DNA of 64,000 bases from Agriotes lineatus (GCA_940337035.1 OW679202.1:44347763-44411762), one strand, 5' to 3'. Positions 11,520 to 23,480 are shown, counted from the first letter of the stretch. Notes: generated from the sequence alone by a model not told the origin. A program made the numbers and translations.

Positions 11520-14500
11520 TATTTTAATTTAAATTAATTATTATTCTCAGGTTTTGTCACGTTTTACTCTACTTCTTACATTTTTCTCGCCACAGCTCCA
11601 GCATGAAATTGTAACAAAATTAATTGTTCGGCTCTCTATCTCTTAGGGTCACTGCAGAATTTAATTAGAAGATACATAAAATAAAAACCCCATAACACTT
11701 TAATATAAGGCAATTGCTCTTTATTAATGATAGATCTATATTTGTAATATTAAATACATTCTTTTAAATAATATTGTAAATTAAAATTTAGTGTTAAACT
11801 CAATTTTATATAAGTAATAGTGTATGCTTACAATATGGCTATTTATAAATGTGTTATAGATAATTTTTAATATTAGATCGTTTAGTAAATTTTCATTTCT
11901 TGAACACTATTTTTAAATTTTATTTGTCGTTATTTTTCCAATACTTGAGTATAATCAATTCTTACTTGTAAGAAATAGCCGTTTATTTCATCTACCTACT
12001 GCTTTTGTTCTCAAATCGGTTATTTATTTACTTAAATTATGATGAAATCTTCTCTCTTCGAGCTTATATTATTTGTTGTTAATTGGCAAAATGGACTTTG
12101 CATCAGCTATACCCTGCTTCTTTCTCATACTGTCGTCAGCAACTCCTTTTGACTAGTTTTCACGCACACGTAATTAAAATCTCCATTGGTTTTTACTTTC
12201 TTCTTAATTTATATTGGTAAAATGGAATTTTTATATGATTAGCTGAAATTTTCTAATCTGGTGCTATTAAAATTTTATTTTTAGAAAATAATTTTTTCAT
12301 GTTATTATTTTATTCTCTTCAAAACCTTGGATATAACTCAATTTAAAATATAAAAATTACAGATTCCTAACTTATTAACCTTTATGACATTTACTTTTAC
12401 AAGTCATATTATAAGGTTAACTAGTTCTTACATGTGCCCGTTTTCAATTATTGTGCATCGTTAACCCTTTTATACAACAAATGGGCAAGAAATAAACTTA
12501 TGTTTTATTTTTCTGATAATATCTAGTTTTACAGATAATGCCTGACTAAGAGAACAACGTAGGACGAAAATTATCATCCTCAACTAATTTGAATTACATT
12601 TGCAACCACAAATAGACAAATAACTGGCATTGGTTATAAATTCACACGTAAAATAAATTAATAACTATGATTCTATCTAAATTATATTAGTTTTAGCTAA
12701 TGGAAGGTCAATTTGCTGATGAACTGCCAATACCATTGTATAAAATAGAATGACAAAGGATGATACGATGATAAAACTGTGTTACTTGACTCAATATGAT
12801 TTTTATGTGCTGCATGTTAATTATATTTTATTTTAAATACCATATCAGTATTATTTGTATCTTTTTCGTGCCCGGTATGTGATGATACATTGTCGTTTTA
12901 CCTCATTCAGAAATGTGTGCCCTTATGTTTTTTAACGTTCATGTTTTCTCAGCTTGCGTTGTTTTAATGTACTTGTTTTGTGCTAATCTACTTTGTATCA
13001 GATGGCTCCACTCCTCATGTATATTCGTATGTATTCTTTAAAATTTTAGCTTCTCCTCTCACTTCAATCTGTAACTTCTCATATGTACTTTATTTTACTA
13101 TCGTATCTCTTTCCATTAATTTGCTCATTTTCTAGTAAATATACATTTCTACTTATAGTGGAAATCTTCTGTTATTGAGAGATTCTGATTAATTTTGCTT
13201 TTCTTGCATGTTCTTTGTGTATCTAGTTGTGATTATTATATATTTTTTTATTGTTCTAAATATAACATCATCAATCTTTGACGAAGCGCTAGTAATATTA
13301 TTTTTTGTTCCCATTACCGATAAACAGCAAAAGGTGGAATTGATTTTAAATAGAGAGAAAGTAGTACTCGTCTATGAATTTTTGAAAGAGCATATTCAAG
13401 AGTTAAGAACATTTTACAGATGCAGCTTAAGAATTCATATTTAGTATATTTCAGTACTAAATTCTCGTAGGAATTTATAAATTAGGTCAGCCATTGTTTA
13501 TGATATTCACGCATTTATTTTTGACTTGCTTATGTGGGCACTGTATTAAATTTTTAATTATTTAAATTTACCTAGTTGTTCAAACTGAACCTAAATATAT
13601 CTAAAACATTAAATAAGTAAAATACTATAACTAAATAAATTGTTAGTTTGGCTTATGCACTATCCTTCATAATCTTAATTAATAATTTTTGAAGGAATCT
13701 CTTATACAAAAATAATCGTTAAGTTGCTCTTATTAAGAATATTAGATATATTAAGAACACTTCATATTTAATATTTATTTAAGGCGTGTTAATACAAGTT
13801 TCAAGAACTATTTGTTATAAGCCTTTTTATACTGCGGTTATCTGCAGTTCTATTTTATATTGCAGACTTCTTATTTTACGAACACAAAACTCGATCTAGT
13901 TTTCGAAAAGAACGGGAATGTGCAGTGGTAGAAGGATGTATTGCCGTATAAGCGGATTACTTTATCGTAGAAGTGGTGGCCAGATATCTGCTAAATGCGG
14001 AAAAATGTGCGTGTAACGAGTTTTATCGTGGGTTTTTGGCAAAAATCGGCGAGTGATAGGGTTATATGCATAAAACTCTATATTTTCAGCTTCTTGGCTA
14101 ATATATAACCGATAGGTGAATATTTATATATTGAGTACAATACACTTGCAATCTTAAATGATTTTAAATTGAAACTCACAAGTGTACCCCTTCGGACAGT
14201 TGTTTAAAAGTGAACAAAACAAGTTGACTTCGCAACTTAACATTAAAGGAACTATTCAACAATTTTTCGGAGTTTTATTTTCTGTAAGCGAGCCGGAAGT
14301 AACGAGCACACGAAGTGGTTTGTTCTAAAATACCCCGAAGCGTTTCTCAGTACTTATTATTAGAGGATTGCTAAAGTTTGTATTCTCAAGCACTAATGTT
14401 TAGGTCGATATTGACAGTATTTTTTTGACGAATAGAGATCACATTTTAAACGTTTTTTACTATAAAGTTAATTTGTTTTATTGAATAAATAGGCAAGTCG

Positions 14501-14690
14501 TATTGCCTGTACTTCCCTCTACTGTTAAGGTGTATTAGAATGTAAGCTTAACTACAAGTATATAAAATCATTAAACATCGAGGATAGAGTTCTATCTAAA
14601 TTTCACGAATAATTTAAACTGCTATGTTTAAGACTTGTAATAAATTATAAATTAGATTATTTGTTCATTGTACCTTGAATACTCTCAGAT
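11520..14690. other. AT-rich spacer, no gene seen
   Basis: About 3.2 kb of strongly AT-rich sequence. A 78-codon open frame at 13208-13444 shows a hydrophobic start and a charged end but matches nothing I know and has no supporting context. I see no RNA gene, tandem array or long inverted repeat. Confidence 0.5.
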
Positions 14691-15356
14691 ATACCAGGTG
14701 AGTTTTTTAAAGCGTTACAAGGCGATATCTCGAAAACGGTTTAGAATATTTTCATGAAATTTTTGTGAGGTAATAGGGAGATGGGGGGATATATAAAAAC
14801 ATATTTTCGACATTTACCTCTTTTTTGTGTTTTTAGGGGTGGGGGGTAACTTTGGAATTTTAAATAGGATGATGCACTTTTGTTTAGAAAATTCGAATCT
14901 ACGTAAAAAACTACGTGTATGTAAAAAACATTTTTTGATTTGCTCTTTCGGTTACGGTTATGGTGACTAACTTTTGATAGAAATTAAAAAATAAATACAT
15001 TTTACCAATAAATCAAGTTCACTTATTTCAAAATTAGAATTAGTTTCCATAGAAATGCGTTAGTTCTACTTAAGTAAGTTGAGAATTTTGACGTTTTAAC
15101 GAAAATATTACATTTTTTGAATTTTATAACCTAATAAATCATAATTCCGTAAACAAAAGCGAATCAAAAAATCTTTTGTAGACATACATAGTTTGTTACG
15201 TAGATTCGAATTTTATAAACAAAAGTACATCATCCTATTTAAAATGTAAATGTCAAAAATATGTTTAAACATGTCCCCCCATCATTACCTCACAAAAGTT
15301 TCAGGAAAATATTGTAAACCGTTTTCGAGATATCGTCTAGTAACACTCACCCGGTA
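14691..15356. mobile_element. Foldback MITE, about 666 bp, ends ataccaggtgag
   Basis: The left arm begins ataccaggtgag and shares gatatctcgaaaacggttta, then a gaaattttgtgaggtaat-type stretch and ccccc tracts with the reverse complement of the right end, which finishes ctcacccggtat. Pairing extends about 300 bp inward to gattcgaatttt / aaaattcgaatc. The centre near 15000 is unpaired. It has no coding capacity and differs in sequence from the MITE at 4003. Confidence 0.8.
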
Positions 15357-15827
15357 TAGGTACGAATATCTAACAACTGAACATAGAAAGAAAAGAAGTA
15401 AATTATCGTATTAACTTAATAGAGCTCCATCTTGATTTTATATACATATAATATATATACCTACCAGTAGTCGAGAACATTTTAAGTACTTATGTGAGTA
15501 GGTAGAACAAAAGTTTTTAAAAATTTTGATTGATAAAGATTGTTATTCGAATGATCATTCCACTGTGAACACGTTTCATGACAATAACAGCTACACTTAG
15601 TTTCAAAATTATAGTTAAACAGATAAAAGTAAAATTGTGAGTAGATGTGGATACCCTGGACAAAAGTATAAAAAATCTCGGCATTAATTAAAACATGTTA
15701 GAACATTTGGATATCCATAATGTTAGACTCTGGATGCAAAACTGCATATAATGCAGAATACATTTGGCAGGAAGATCAAAGTAATACAGCAACACCCATA
15801 AAATATCTGTAACTGGGTTTACACCGA

Positions 15828-16275
15828 ACTTCCCTGGCGCGAATTAGACCAATTTGAAAATGAAAAAAAATGTATCCCGCTGGGATTTGAACTCCACCGC
15901 ATCTGCGTAGCTATCGTAACCGCATCGATAAGTCGAATTGCGCCATCCAGCGCGCATCTATTTAACGGAACGGTCTTATTGTTGAAACGTTTCGACTCTT
16001 TTGTGACATTATCTTGTATATATATATATATATATATAGTGTATGCAAAATATCATCTTCCTCCGACAAATAGTTTTTGAGTTATACCGCCAACAGACAG
16101 ACAGACAGACAGACAGATAGACAGACAGACAGACGGACGGACAGACAGACAGACAGATAGACGGAATTGAGAAAATTTGTTTTTCGTCATCTAGAGAACC
16201 TGAAACGTGAAGAAATCTCGGAAAGTGATTTTCTCGTGATTACAATACCTCCTTCCTCTTTCAGACGAGGGAAGT
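15828..16275 (-). repeat. R4: composite repeat with tRNA-like block
   Basis: Bounded by acttccctgg and cgagggaagt. The tRNA-like block reads on -: TGGCGCAATTCG (15933-15944, A-box-like), then GAGTTCAAATCCC (15882-15894, B-box-like), then cagcgggataca and a T-run. A (TA)n tract (about 16017-16038) and a long CAGA/GACA tract (about 16098-16160) follow, then tcatctagag and the cttt-cagacg hairpin. It is shorter than R2/R3; the middle AT-rich segment is reduced. Confidence 0.75.
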
Positions 16276-16384
16276 AAAAAATCAATCAGGAAAAATATAA
16301 GACTATAGAATAGCAAGATGATTAAGGTAAACATAGACGAAAACAAATCTAGGTAAGTAAAATATGTAAAGCGGTTTACACGGA

Positions 16385-16838
16385 ACTTCCCTCGCGCAAA
16401 TTACATCAATTTGCAAATTAAAAAAAATACAGTCGCTGGCATTCGAATTCGAGCTCCCACGCCTTCAGATTGTATCTTGTATCTGTTGGGTTCAATTTTC
16501 ATTAACTTAAGCTATGTACATATTATGACTTTTATTGATTCCTGCGTTAAAGCAAAAACAGACAACATAAATTTTTGTAAAGGTGATCATTATGTATATA
16601 TTTGACTGGAAGTATTCAGGTTCATGTCAGGTAGACATCTAATGCGCATACAAATATCGCCCTCCTCCAACAAATAGTTTTTGAACTGTACAACAGACGG
16701 ACAGCCACACAGACTGACGGAATTGAGAGAACATGTTTTTCGTCATCTAAGGACCCTGAAACATGAAGATCTGCAGAAAACTCGGAAAATGTTTTCTTCA
16801 CGATAATAATACTTTCTTCGTCTTTGAGACGAGGAAAT
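16385..16838 (-). repeat. R5: decayed composite repeat
   Basis: Starts acttccctcgcgc and ends tctttgagacgagg. Only a B-box-like remnant is left (minus-strand AATTCGAATGCC near 16440-16455); the A box is not visible and the GACA tract is nearly gone. The catctaaggaccctgaaac motif is kept. Confidence 0.65.
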
Positions 16839-16849
16839 ATACATGACTA

Positions 16850-17167
16850 TTTTTTGCATCTACCATTATTTAATGAAATTTCATTGTTTTTCAAAATTCA
16901 CCCAATTACGGGTTTTTACATCGGCAAAGGATAAAAATGTTTACTTGGAATTTTATCACATTTTTTGTCACTTACATACATAGCAAACACCAAACATGTT
17001 TTAGTCATGGCGGTATTTCAAAGACGTCATTTAAACTGTTATAGTGTGTCATATTCATTGCGTCCCGATACAAAATTAACCGATATTTAGGAAATCGTCA
17101 ACAAAATGTATGTCGGGATAATGATTTTGATAGGGCAATTTTTTGTTTTTTCGCAACGTCACGAAAC
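16850..17167. other. Spacer before the nested retrotransposons
   Basis: AT-rich and without motifs I recognise. This is the presumed original flank of the non-LTR insertion. Confidence 0.5.
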
Positions 17168-17178
17168 AAACTTTCGTA
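17168..17178. other. 5' target site duplication of the non-LTR element
   Basis: aaactttcgta here recurs at 32045-32055 right after the poly-A tail. The last 8 bases (ctttcgta) also occur at 17194-17201, so the element's first base could be 17179 or 17202. Confidence 0.65.
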
Positions 17179-17316
17179 GGATTCACGTTTCGGCTTTCGT
17201 ACGAGAAGTTTGTATTCGAAAGTGCTCTGTGAATTGCGATTATTTTGTGCGCGTGTGATAAAGGGAACACATGTCTTACCTGACCCTGTCCCTGTTTATC
17301 TTTGATCCCTTTCAAA

Positions 17317-18660
17317 ATGGCAAATTCTAATAATATTCCCCAAACTTTACAGTCCTTGACCTCATCTAAAACTACCCGTGGCAATGTTAATAATCAACGC
17401 AGTTTTTCTGCTGTTGCTAGTACCCAACGCACCATATATCCCAAAAAAGAGCAGGCCATAGTTATTGATACTGTAGATGGTTTAGCACAACTTGATTATA
17501 TTAAGTCCATATCTAAAATTATTAATCCCAGTTACATCCGTTTCGCCTCCAAAATTTCCAACAACAGATTTTGCATTTACTTTGCAAGCAAAGAAATAGT
17601 TGACCGCATTATTACAGTAACATGCAACGAAATTGAAGTGGGACCGCACAGACTGAAGCTGCGACGTTTGATAACGCCTGCAAAAAGGATTGTCTTATCA
17701 AACGTATCTCCAACTATACCACACGAGGTAATTGAAAATGCTCTTATAGCAAAACATTTAAAATTAGTCTCACCAATGTCATTTCTTCGTGCTGGTCTCG
17801 GCGACGAGGGATTCTCGCATATTTTAAGCTTTCGTCGCCAGATTTACGTCTCCGAAGATTGTCCCGAAGTGCCAGATTCCATTCTCATACAACATGAAGA
17901 TTCTTCATACAGAATTTTTTTATCAGCTGACGGTATCTCATGCTATCTATGTAAACAACCCGGACACCTAGCAGCGCAATGCAGTAGTGGCACCATTAAC
18001 ACGGAAGATCATAATAACGTCATTCACACACGAGATCTGAATAATGTCGCGCAAATAGATCAGAGTAACGTCCTTGCAACAGATGGACAAAATAGCAATG
18101 CTATCACAAACACCGAATGTTCTCAAACCAATGCAGCAGTTCCTTATGAAGCACCACCCAACAAAAGTCTAAAAAGACAGATATCAAGTAGTACGTCCAG
18201 CGAAACACCGAAAGAAGACGGGACTACAGTTGTGGCGGATAACTCGAATACTACACAGAATGTGCCTGAAAACTCTGAATCATTTAAAAAACCTGATCAG
18301 TCAACTAAAAAATATAAGTTATCTCAATGTGACCGAAATATACATCAAACTCTTGAAGAACATCTGAAACCTGTAGAATGTCTAATCAAAAACGATAACA
18401 AAAATTATCCACTAAGTTACGATCTTTTTAAGGACTTTCTGGAGAACGCATACAGCGCATCAGACCCCTTCAGTGTTGCCCTTGAACACACTGAAGACAT
18501 TGAAGGGTTAATTAACATGATGAACGACCTTTACCCAAACCTGAAGAACAAAGGTATTAAAAATCGTTTTACCCGAATAAGAAATAAACTTTCTCAAATA
18601 CATAGCTCTGCTGCTGAATCCGACGCAAGCTCCACTCATTCAACGAATTCTACTTACTAA
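17317..18660 (+). CDS. Non-LTR ORF1: nucleic-acid-binding Gag-like protein
   Basis: 447 codons from the first ATG (context caaaATGg); the open frame begins slightly upstream at a TTG. ORF1 proteins of I/Jockey elements bind element RNA and form the ribonucleoprotein. Visible parts: a Ser/Thr-rich start; a central region with VLSNVSPTIPHEVIENAL and MSFLRAGL...HILSFRRQ, typical of this family; one CCHC knuckle CYLCKQPGHLAAQC (C209, C212, H217, C222); a polar Asn/Thr/Ser-rich linker; and a C-terminal helix-rich part. Only one knuckle is seen, where Jockey-type proteins usually have three. No internal stops. ORF2 overlaps its last 80 bases in another frame. Confidence 0.85.
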   Translation: MANSNNIPQTLQSLTSSKTTRGNVNNQRSFSAVASTQRTIYPKKEQAIVIDTVDGLAQLDYIKSISKIINPSYIRFASKISNNRFCIYFASKEIVDRIITVTCNEIEVGPHRLKLRRLITPAKRIVLSNVSPTIPHEVIENALIAKHLKLVSPMSFLRAGLGDEGFSHILSFRRQIYVSEDCPEVPDSILIQHEDSSYRIFLSADGISCYLCKQPGHLAAQCSSGTINTEDHNNVIHTRDLNNVAQIDQSNVLATDGQNSNAITNTECSQTNAAVPYEAPPNKSLKRQISSSTSSETPKEDGTTVVADNSNTTQNVPENSESFKKPDQSTKKYKLSQCDRNIHQTLEEHLKPVECLIKNDNKNYPLSYDLFKDFLENAYSASDPFSVALEHTEDIEGLINMMNDLYPNLKNKGIKNRFTRIRNKLSQIHSSAAESDASSTHSTNSTY

Positions 18661-20915
18661 ATTCAGTATTGCTCAATGGAACGTAAACGGGTTTGGTGCC
18701 CGTTTGGAAAATATCAAACTGTTATTGTCAGAACATAAACCCGATTTGTTTTGTATCCAAGAGACAAATTTTAAATACAATCATGCTGGAACTCTTCAAG
18801 GATTCTCTGCTTACTTCAAAAATCGCTGTAATACTAATATTGCCAGTGGCAGTGTTGCCATGTATGTTAAAAATACGCTTTCAAGTAATCCCATTGCTCT
18901 TAATACTAACATTGAAGCTATCGCTATATCTGTGAGCCACCCTAAAAAAATTACCATATGTTGCATTTATCTACCAAATAGTCAAAAAGTTGAATACACT
19001 GAACTGTTAAACCTCATCCAACAACTGCCACCACCTTACATTATTTTAGGAGATTTCAATAGCTACAATACTCTGTGGGGCTCTACAACTACAAACGTCA
19101 GAGGAAAAGTAGTTGAAAAAGTACTCGATGACTTAAACATATTATTATTGAATGACGGATCACAGACTCACATGTCACCTTCGTCTGGATCGTTATCTGC
19201 CATCGATCTTTCCATATGCTCCAGCCAACTGGCACCAGAACTAAAGCGGAACGTACTTCCAGATCTTTACGATAGTGACCACTTTCCCATCATAATCAAG
19301 TTTGAAAACGTTTCTCGCCAAAATACTAATTTTATACCTAAGTGGAAATTTTCGAAAGCTAACTGGGAACAATATTCTTACTTAATTGACACTAAAATTG
19401 ACAACCTAAATTTGACAGACAACATAGACGATAGAATTGCTGAATTCACCCAGATCATAACTGAAGCAGCTGAAGAAACTATTGGTAAAACATCAGCTAA
19501 CCACCAACATACCCCTGTACCTTGGTGGAATGAACAGTGCGCAAAAGCTACCAAAGAATATAAAAGAGCCTTCCGTAGATACAAAAAGTATCCTACGCTA
19601 GAACACTTAATTTCTTTTAAGAAGCTAAGAGCGAAAGCTAGACGTGTTGTTAAGACAAGTAGAAGAGAATCGTGGAAAGCATACGTTACGTCATTAAACA
19701 AGAACACCAATATATCTGAAGTTTGGAGAAAGATTCGTAGTGTTAAAGGAATTCCTTCCTCGCATACAATAAATACACTTATATGTAATAACATTACAGT
19801 AACTTCTGCAAGTGAAGTTGCTGAAACTCTGGCTACAACATTTTCAAACACATCCAGCAGCAAAAATTATGACCCAGAATTCATGGAATATAAGAAAGTC
19901 GCAGAGTCATCTAACATTTGTATTAATAACGACACGAACAATCCTATTAACGCACAGCTAAGCATGTGGGAACTAAACTTTTCTTTGCAGAGGTGTCGTA
20001 ATTCAGCACCGGGCCCTGATAATATTCCATTTATATTCCTTCAAAAATTATCAGATAAAGCAAAAGCCAAATTACTCCAGCTATACAACTTAATGTGGAA
20101 CAACCACAGTTTTCCTCGAAACTGGCAGGAAGCTATAGTGATACCAGTTTATAAACCGGGTAAGGAAAAATCAAACCCATTGAGTTATCGACCGATATCT
20201 CTCACTTCTACACTATGTAAGCTGATGGAAAGGATCATAAATTACAGACTGTGCTGGTTTTTAGAGCACAATAACCTTCTCTCAATATATCAAAGTGGTT
20301 TCAGGCAAAATCATTCCACATATGATCAGTTAATACGTCTAGAAGGCGATATATGTGATTCATTTGCCAACAAATCTAATCTGATTGCAGTATGTTTTGA
20401 CCTTGAGAAGGCATTTGACATGACTTGGAGACATCAAGTAATAAAAAATCTTAAGAATTTCGGACTAGACGGCAATATTCTTAACTACATCCATAACTTT
20501 TTCAAAGTAAGACGTTTTAAAGTAAGATATAACGGCCATTACTCGAGCACCATGATCCAGGAAAATGGAGTCCCGCAAGGTTCAGTACTTAGTGTAACAC
20601 TGTTTCTTATAGCGATAAACGATATTGCAAACAACATTTGCCCACCAGTGGCGATCGGTTTATTTGCAGATGATCTTATGATATACTGTCATGGGAAAGT
20701 TTTGACGTCAGTCCAACATCATCTCCAACATACAATCAACAACTTAGCAAACTGGTCGAAACAGACAGGTTATAAATTCTCAGTCTCAAAAACGAAAGCC
20801 ATACATTTTAGAAAGAGGAACCATGGCAATCAAGAACCGGACTTGGTATTAAATAATCAAAAGATTAAGTACCACGATAATATCAAACTTCTGGGCCTAT
20901 CCTTTGATAAAACAC
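18581..20915 (+). CDS. Non-LTR ORF2, 5' part: endonuclease and RT
   Basis: Open from 18581, directly after an in-frame stop at 18578. The APE-type endonuclease comes first: IAQWNVNGFG (18668-18697), CIQET with catalytic Glu near 18761, LGDFNS near 19049 and YDSDHFP near 19271. RT follows: WQEAIVIPVYKPG, YRPISLTS, QSGFRQNHST, GVPQGS (about 20573) and FADD (20663-20674). The domain nicks target DNA and copies element RNA from the nick. No in-frame ATG precedes the endonuclease motifs (first is at 18860, inside the domain), so translation must begin at a non-AUG codon, by reinitiation after ORF1, or by a +1 shift. Disrupted at 20915 by the LTR element; the frame continues at 30518. Confidence 0.9.
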
Positions 20916-21026
20916 TTAACAAGCCTACGTCTATGCTCAGCGGTAGGGTTACTGCAATGGCGTCGGCGTAAGAAGGGGTGGTTGGGCGTTACCCTCAGCT
21001 AGACACTGGATTTGATTGGAACAAAG

Positions 21027-21032
21027 TTTATT
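21027..21032 (-). terminator. AATAAA polyadenylation signal in 3' LTR
   Basis: On - this reads AATAAA and lies 111 bp before the LTR end, a normal place to end R. The copy in the 5' LTR is at 28102-28107. Confidence 0.6.
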
Positions 21033-21139
21033 ATATTTACACATACAAATAAGCTTATAACTAGGTAACATTTATATACAGAAAAAGAAAAGAAAATGGC
21101 GGATTGGCATCCGCGATTGGAAGCGGGTGTGGTCCTTCG

Positions 21140-21640
21140 GAGGCGGGGCCGGCGGCTTCCTCCTGCGGTTGCAGCGGCGGCGGTGGCGACTGGCGACGGG
21201 GCGGCGAGCTGAGAGCAGCGGCGGCGGCAACGTCGGCGGCAGTGCGGATCTCCTTGGCGGAGGCGGCGGCTGGCGGCTTCCTTCGACGGTTGCAGCGGCG
21301 GCGGTGGCGACTGGCGACGGGGCGGCGGGCTGTGAGCAGCGGCGGCGGCAACGTCGGCGGCAGTGCGGATCTCCTGGGCGGAGGCGGCGGCTGGCGGCTT
21401 CCTTCTGCGGTGGCAGCGGTGGCGGTGGCGACTGGCGACGGGGCGGCGGGCTGTGAGCAGCGGCGGCGGCAACGTCGGCGGCAGTGCGGATCTCCTTGGC
21501 GGAGGCGGCGGCTGGCGGCTTCCTTCTGCGGTTGCAGCGGCGGCGGTGGCGACTGGCGACGGGGCGGCGGGCTGTGAGCAGCGGCGGCGGCAACGTCGGC
21601 GGCAGTGCGGATCTCCTGGGCGGAGGCGGCGGCTGGCGAA
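21140..21640. repeat. 121-bp GC-rich tandem array inside the LTR
   Basis: Four-plus units; the marker tggcgacggg recurs at 21191, 21312, 21433 and 21554, a constant 121-bp step. Units are built of GGC/GCG trinucleotides. All frames are open for long stretches because stop-forming TA dinucleotides are almost absent. A second copy is at +7075 in the other LTR. Confidence 0.9.
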
Positions 21641-21699
21641 AGTGGCTTTCCAAAGACGGCAGGCAGCAGAGTCCAATGCGTAGGATTGGCTCTAAGTCC

Positions 21700-22470
21700 A
21701 CGAGGGTGATAGGCTCTGGAGAGGCTGCTGGTAGTCCTGGAAGCTGAAGTGGCGGCTGGTGGACTCTCCTTGGCTGAGTCGGCGATGGAAGGCTGAATGG
21801 TTCCTGGTAGCGAAAGTGGCTCGAACTCCAAGTCCCACGAAGGCGGCAGACAGCTAAGTCCAGTGAAACGGCTGTTGGTCCTGGAGCTGACGTGGCTGCT
21901 GGTAGTCCTGGAAGCTGAAGTGGCTGCTGGTAGTCCTGGAAGCTGAAGTGGCGGCTGGTGGACTCTCCTTGGCTGAGTCGGCGATGGAAGGCTGAATGGT
22001 TCCTGGTAGCGAAAGTGGCTCGAACTCCAAGTCCCACGAAGGCGGCAGACAGCTAAGTCCAGTGAAACGGCTGTTGGTCCTGGAGCTGAAGTGGCTGCTG
22101 GTAGTCCTGGAAGCTGAAGTGGCGGCTGGTGGACTCTCCTTGGCTGAGTCGGCGATGGAAGGCTGAATGGTTCCTGGTAGCGAAAGTGGCTCGAACTCCA
22201 AGTCCCACGAAGGCGGCAGACAGCTAAGTCCAGTGAAACGGCTGTTGGTCCTGGAGCTGAAGTGGCTGCTGGTAGTCCTGGAAGCTGAAGTGGCTCGAAT
22301 CCCAAGTCCCACGAAGACGGCAGACAGCTAAGTCCAGTAAAATGGATCGGCTCTAAGTCCACGAATATGCGGCAGACAGCTAAGTCCAGTAGATGAAACG
22401 GCTGGTGGTCCTGGAGCTGAAGTGGCTGCTGGTAGTCCTGGAAGCTGAAGTGGCTGCTGGTGGACTCTCC
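21700..22470. repeat. About 171-bp tandem array inside the LTR
   Basis: The marker gctgagtcggcgatgg recurs at about 21773, 21972 and 22143 (steps 199 and 171). The longer first step comes from an extra 28-bp sub-unit (ctgctggtagtcctggaag-type). Degenerate partial units continue to about 22470. Also present at +7075. Confidence 0.85.
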
Positions 22471-23439
22471 TTGGCTGAGTGATTTCTTACTGCCAGCGTC
22501 TGACTATTTAAAGGAGCCAGTCCTTTGTCCAACGCGATCTCGACGCTCATTGGTCGAAGTAGAAGGGATGTTTTGCCCGATTTCGATATATTTTGAAATT
22601 ATAGCATTTAATTGAGCGGCGTGATCAATTATCGACTTGGTTTGAGTCGCAATCAATAGTTGATGAAATGCCGATTCTAACGACACCCAATTTGCTATGT
22701 TTTGAGTAAAAATTAGCTCAACTTGGAATTTTTAATGCAATGTTCCGCGTAAAGCTTAATTAAGTATTATCCTTATGGCGTGTGTTAAAAAGTTTATTAT
22801 GCTTTGATCGGTTGCGCGCTATTTTTATAAGATTTTTGAGACCAATTTCGCTTTTCTGGGACGCTTCCTTCCGTTAATTAAAATTTAATTTGTAATCTGC
22901 ATCTTTGCCCGCTGTACTCGGTCGTGGCCCCTGATTTCTTCGTTACAATATGCCTTTCCTCGGGCCGCTGAACTCTCGGCCGCTCTCCCGGGCGCGTGTT
23001 TGGCTGCCTGATGGAAAAATTGCTTTTTCTCCACCTGTATATGTGCTAGCGCTCTGTGGTTTGTTTTAATAGGTAGCGGTTAATTTTTCCTATCTTCTGG
23101 TATCCTTTATGTGTGATTAAAACAGAGCGCACTCTGTTTTAAGGGCGTTTTAGTGAAAAAATTCTTAATTTAATCTGCAAACATTCGTGAGGCGTATTTC
23201 GCTGGCTGTCACCTTTCTTGGCCGGCCGGCTCCAATAAAGTTTATGGTTGCAATCTTGCTGCACTTTAGAAATTCGTTGTAAGGACACTTATTTTTATGA
23301 TTTTAGGGTTTTGAAAGATACTTCTGCGTAGGATCGCGGCGGTTTGTTAAACAGATGTAATATTCTTTGTTCTTCGGGCCCCTTTCGGGCGGCGTACGTT
23401 TCCTTTGTTTTTATTCGATCTGTTTAACGGTTCATATCA

Positions 23440-23454
23440 ATTCCCCCCTCCTTT
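23440..23454 (-). other. Polypurine tract
   Basis: On - the sequence AAAGGAGGGGGGAAT directly precedes the 3' LTR, the expected site of plus-strand DNA priming. It starts about 27 bases after the pol stop. Confidence 0.8.
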
Positions 23455-23480
23455 GGCGTCCGCGATCCGGGCAAAAAAGA

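Larger units (their letters stand above)
20916..23438 (-). repeat. 3' LTR (2523 bp)
   Basis: Same as 27991-30513 at offset 7075 with two differences seen. In the element's direction it holds a U3-like part (23438 to about 22480), TATA-like TTTAAATA at 22505-22512, two GC-rich tandem arrays (about 22470-21140) and an AATAAA signal at 21027-21032, 111 bp before the end. The outermost bases are GATATGAA (start) and GTTAA (end), not a clear TG...CA pair. Confidence 0.92.

Noticed and set aside
13208..13444. 78-codon frame as a small gene
   Set aside because: No motif, conserved context or splice/promoter support; expected by chance in AT-rich DNA.
21104..21747. Plus-strand Gly/Arg-rich frames in the LTR
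   Set aside because: Shadows of GC-rich repeats on the strand opposite the element; no ATG-led domain and no motif.
21061..22362. Long minus-strand frames (225, 321 and 433 codons) in the LTR as genes
   Set aside because: They overlap in different frames, begin at GTG/TTG, and consist of tandem-repeat translation; the same frames recur in the other LTR. Kept only as a low-interest finding.
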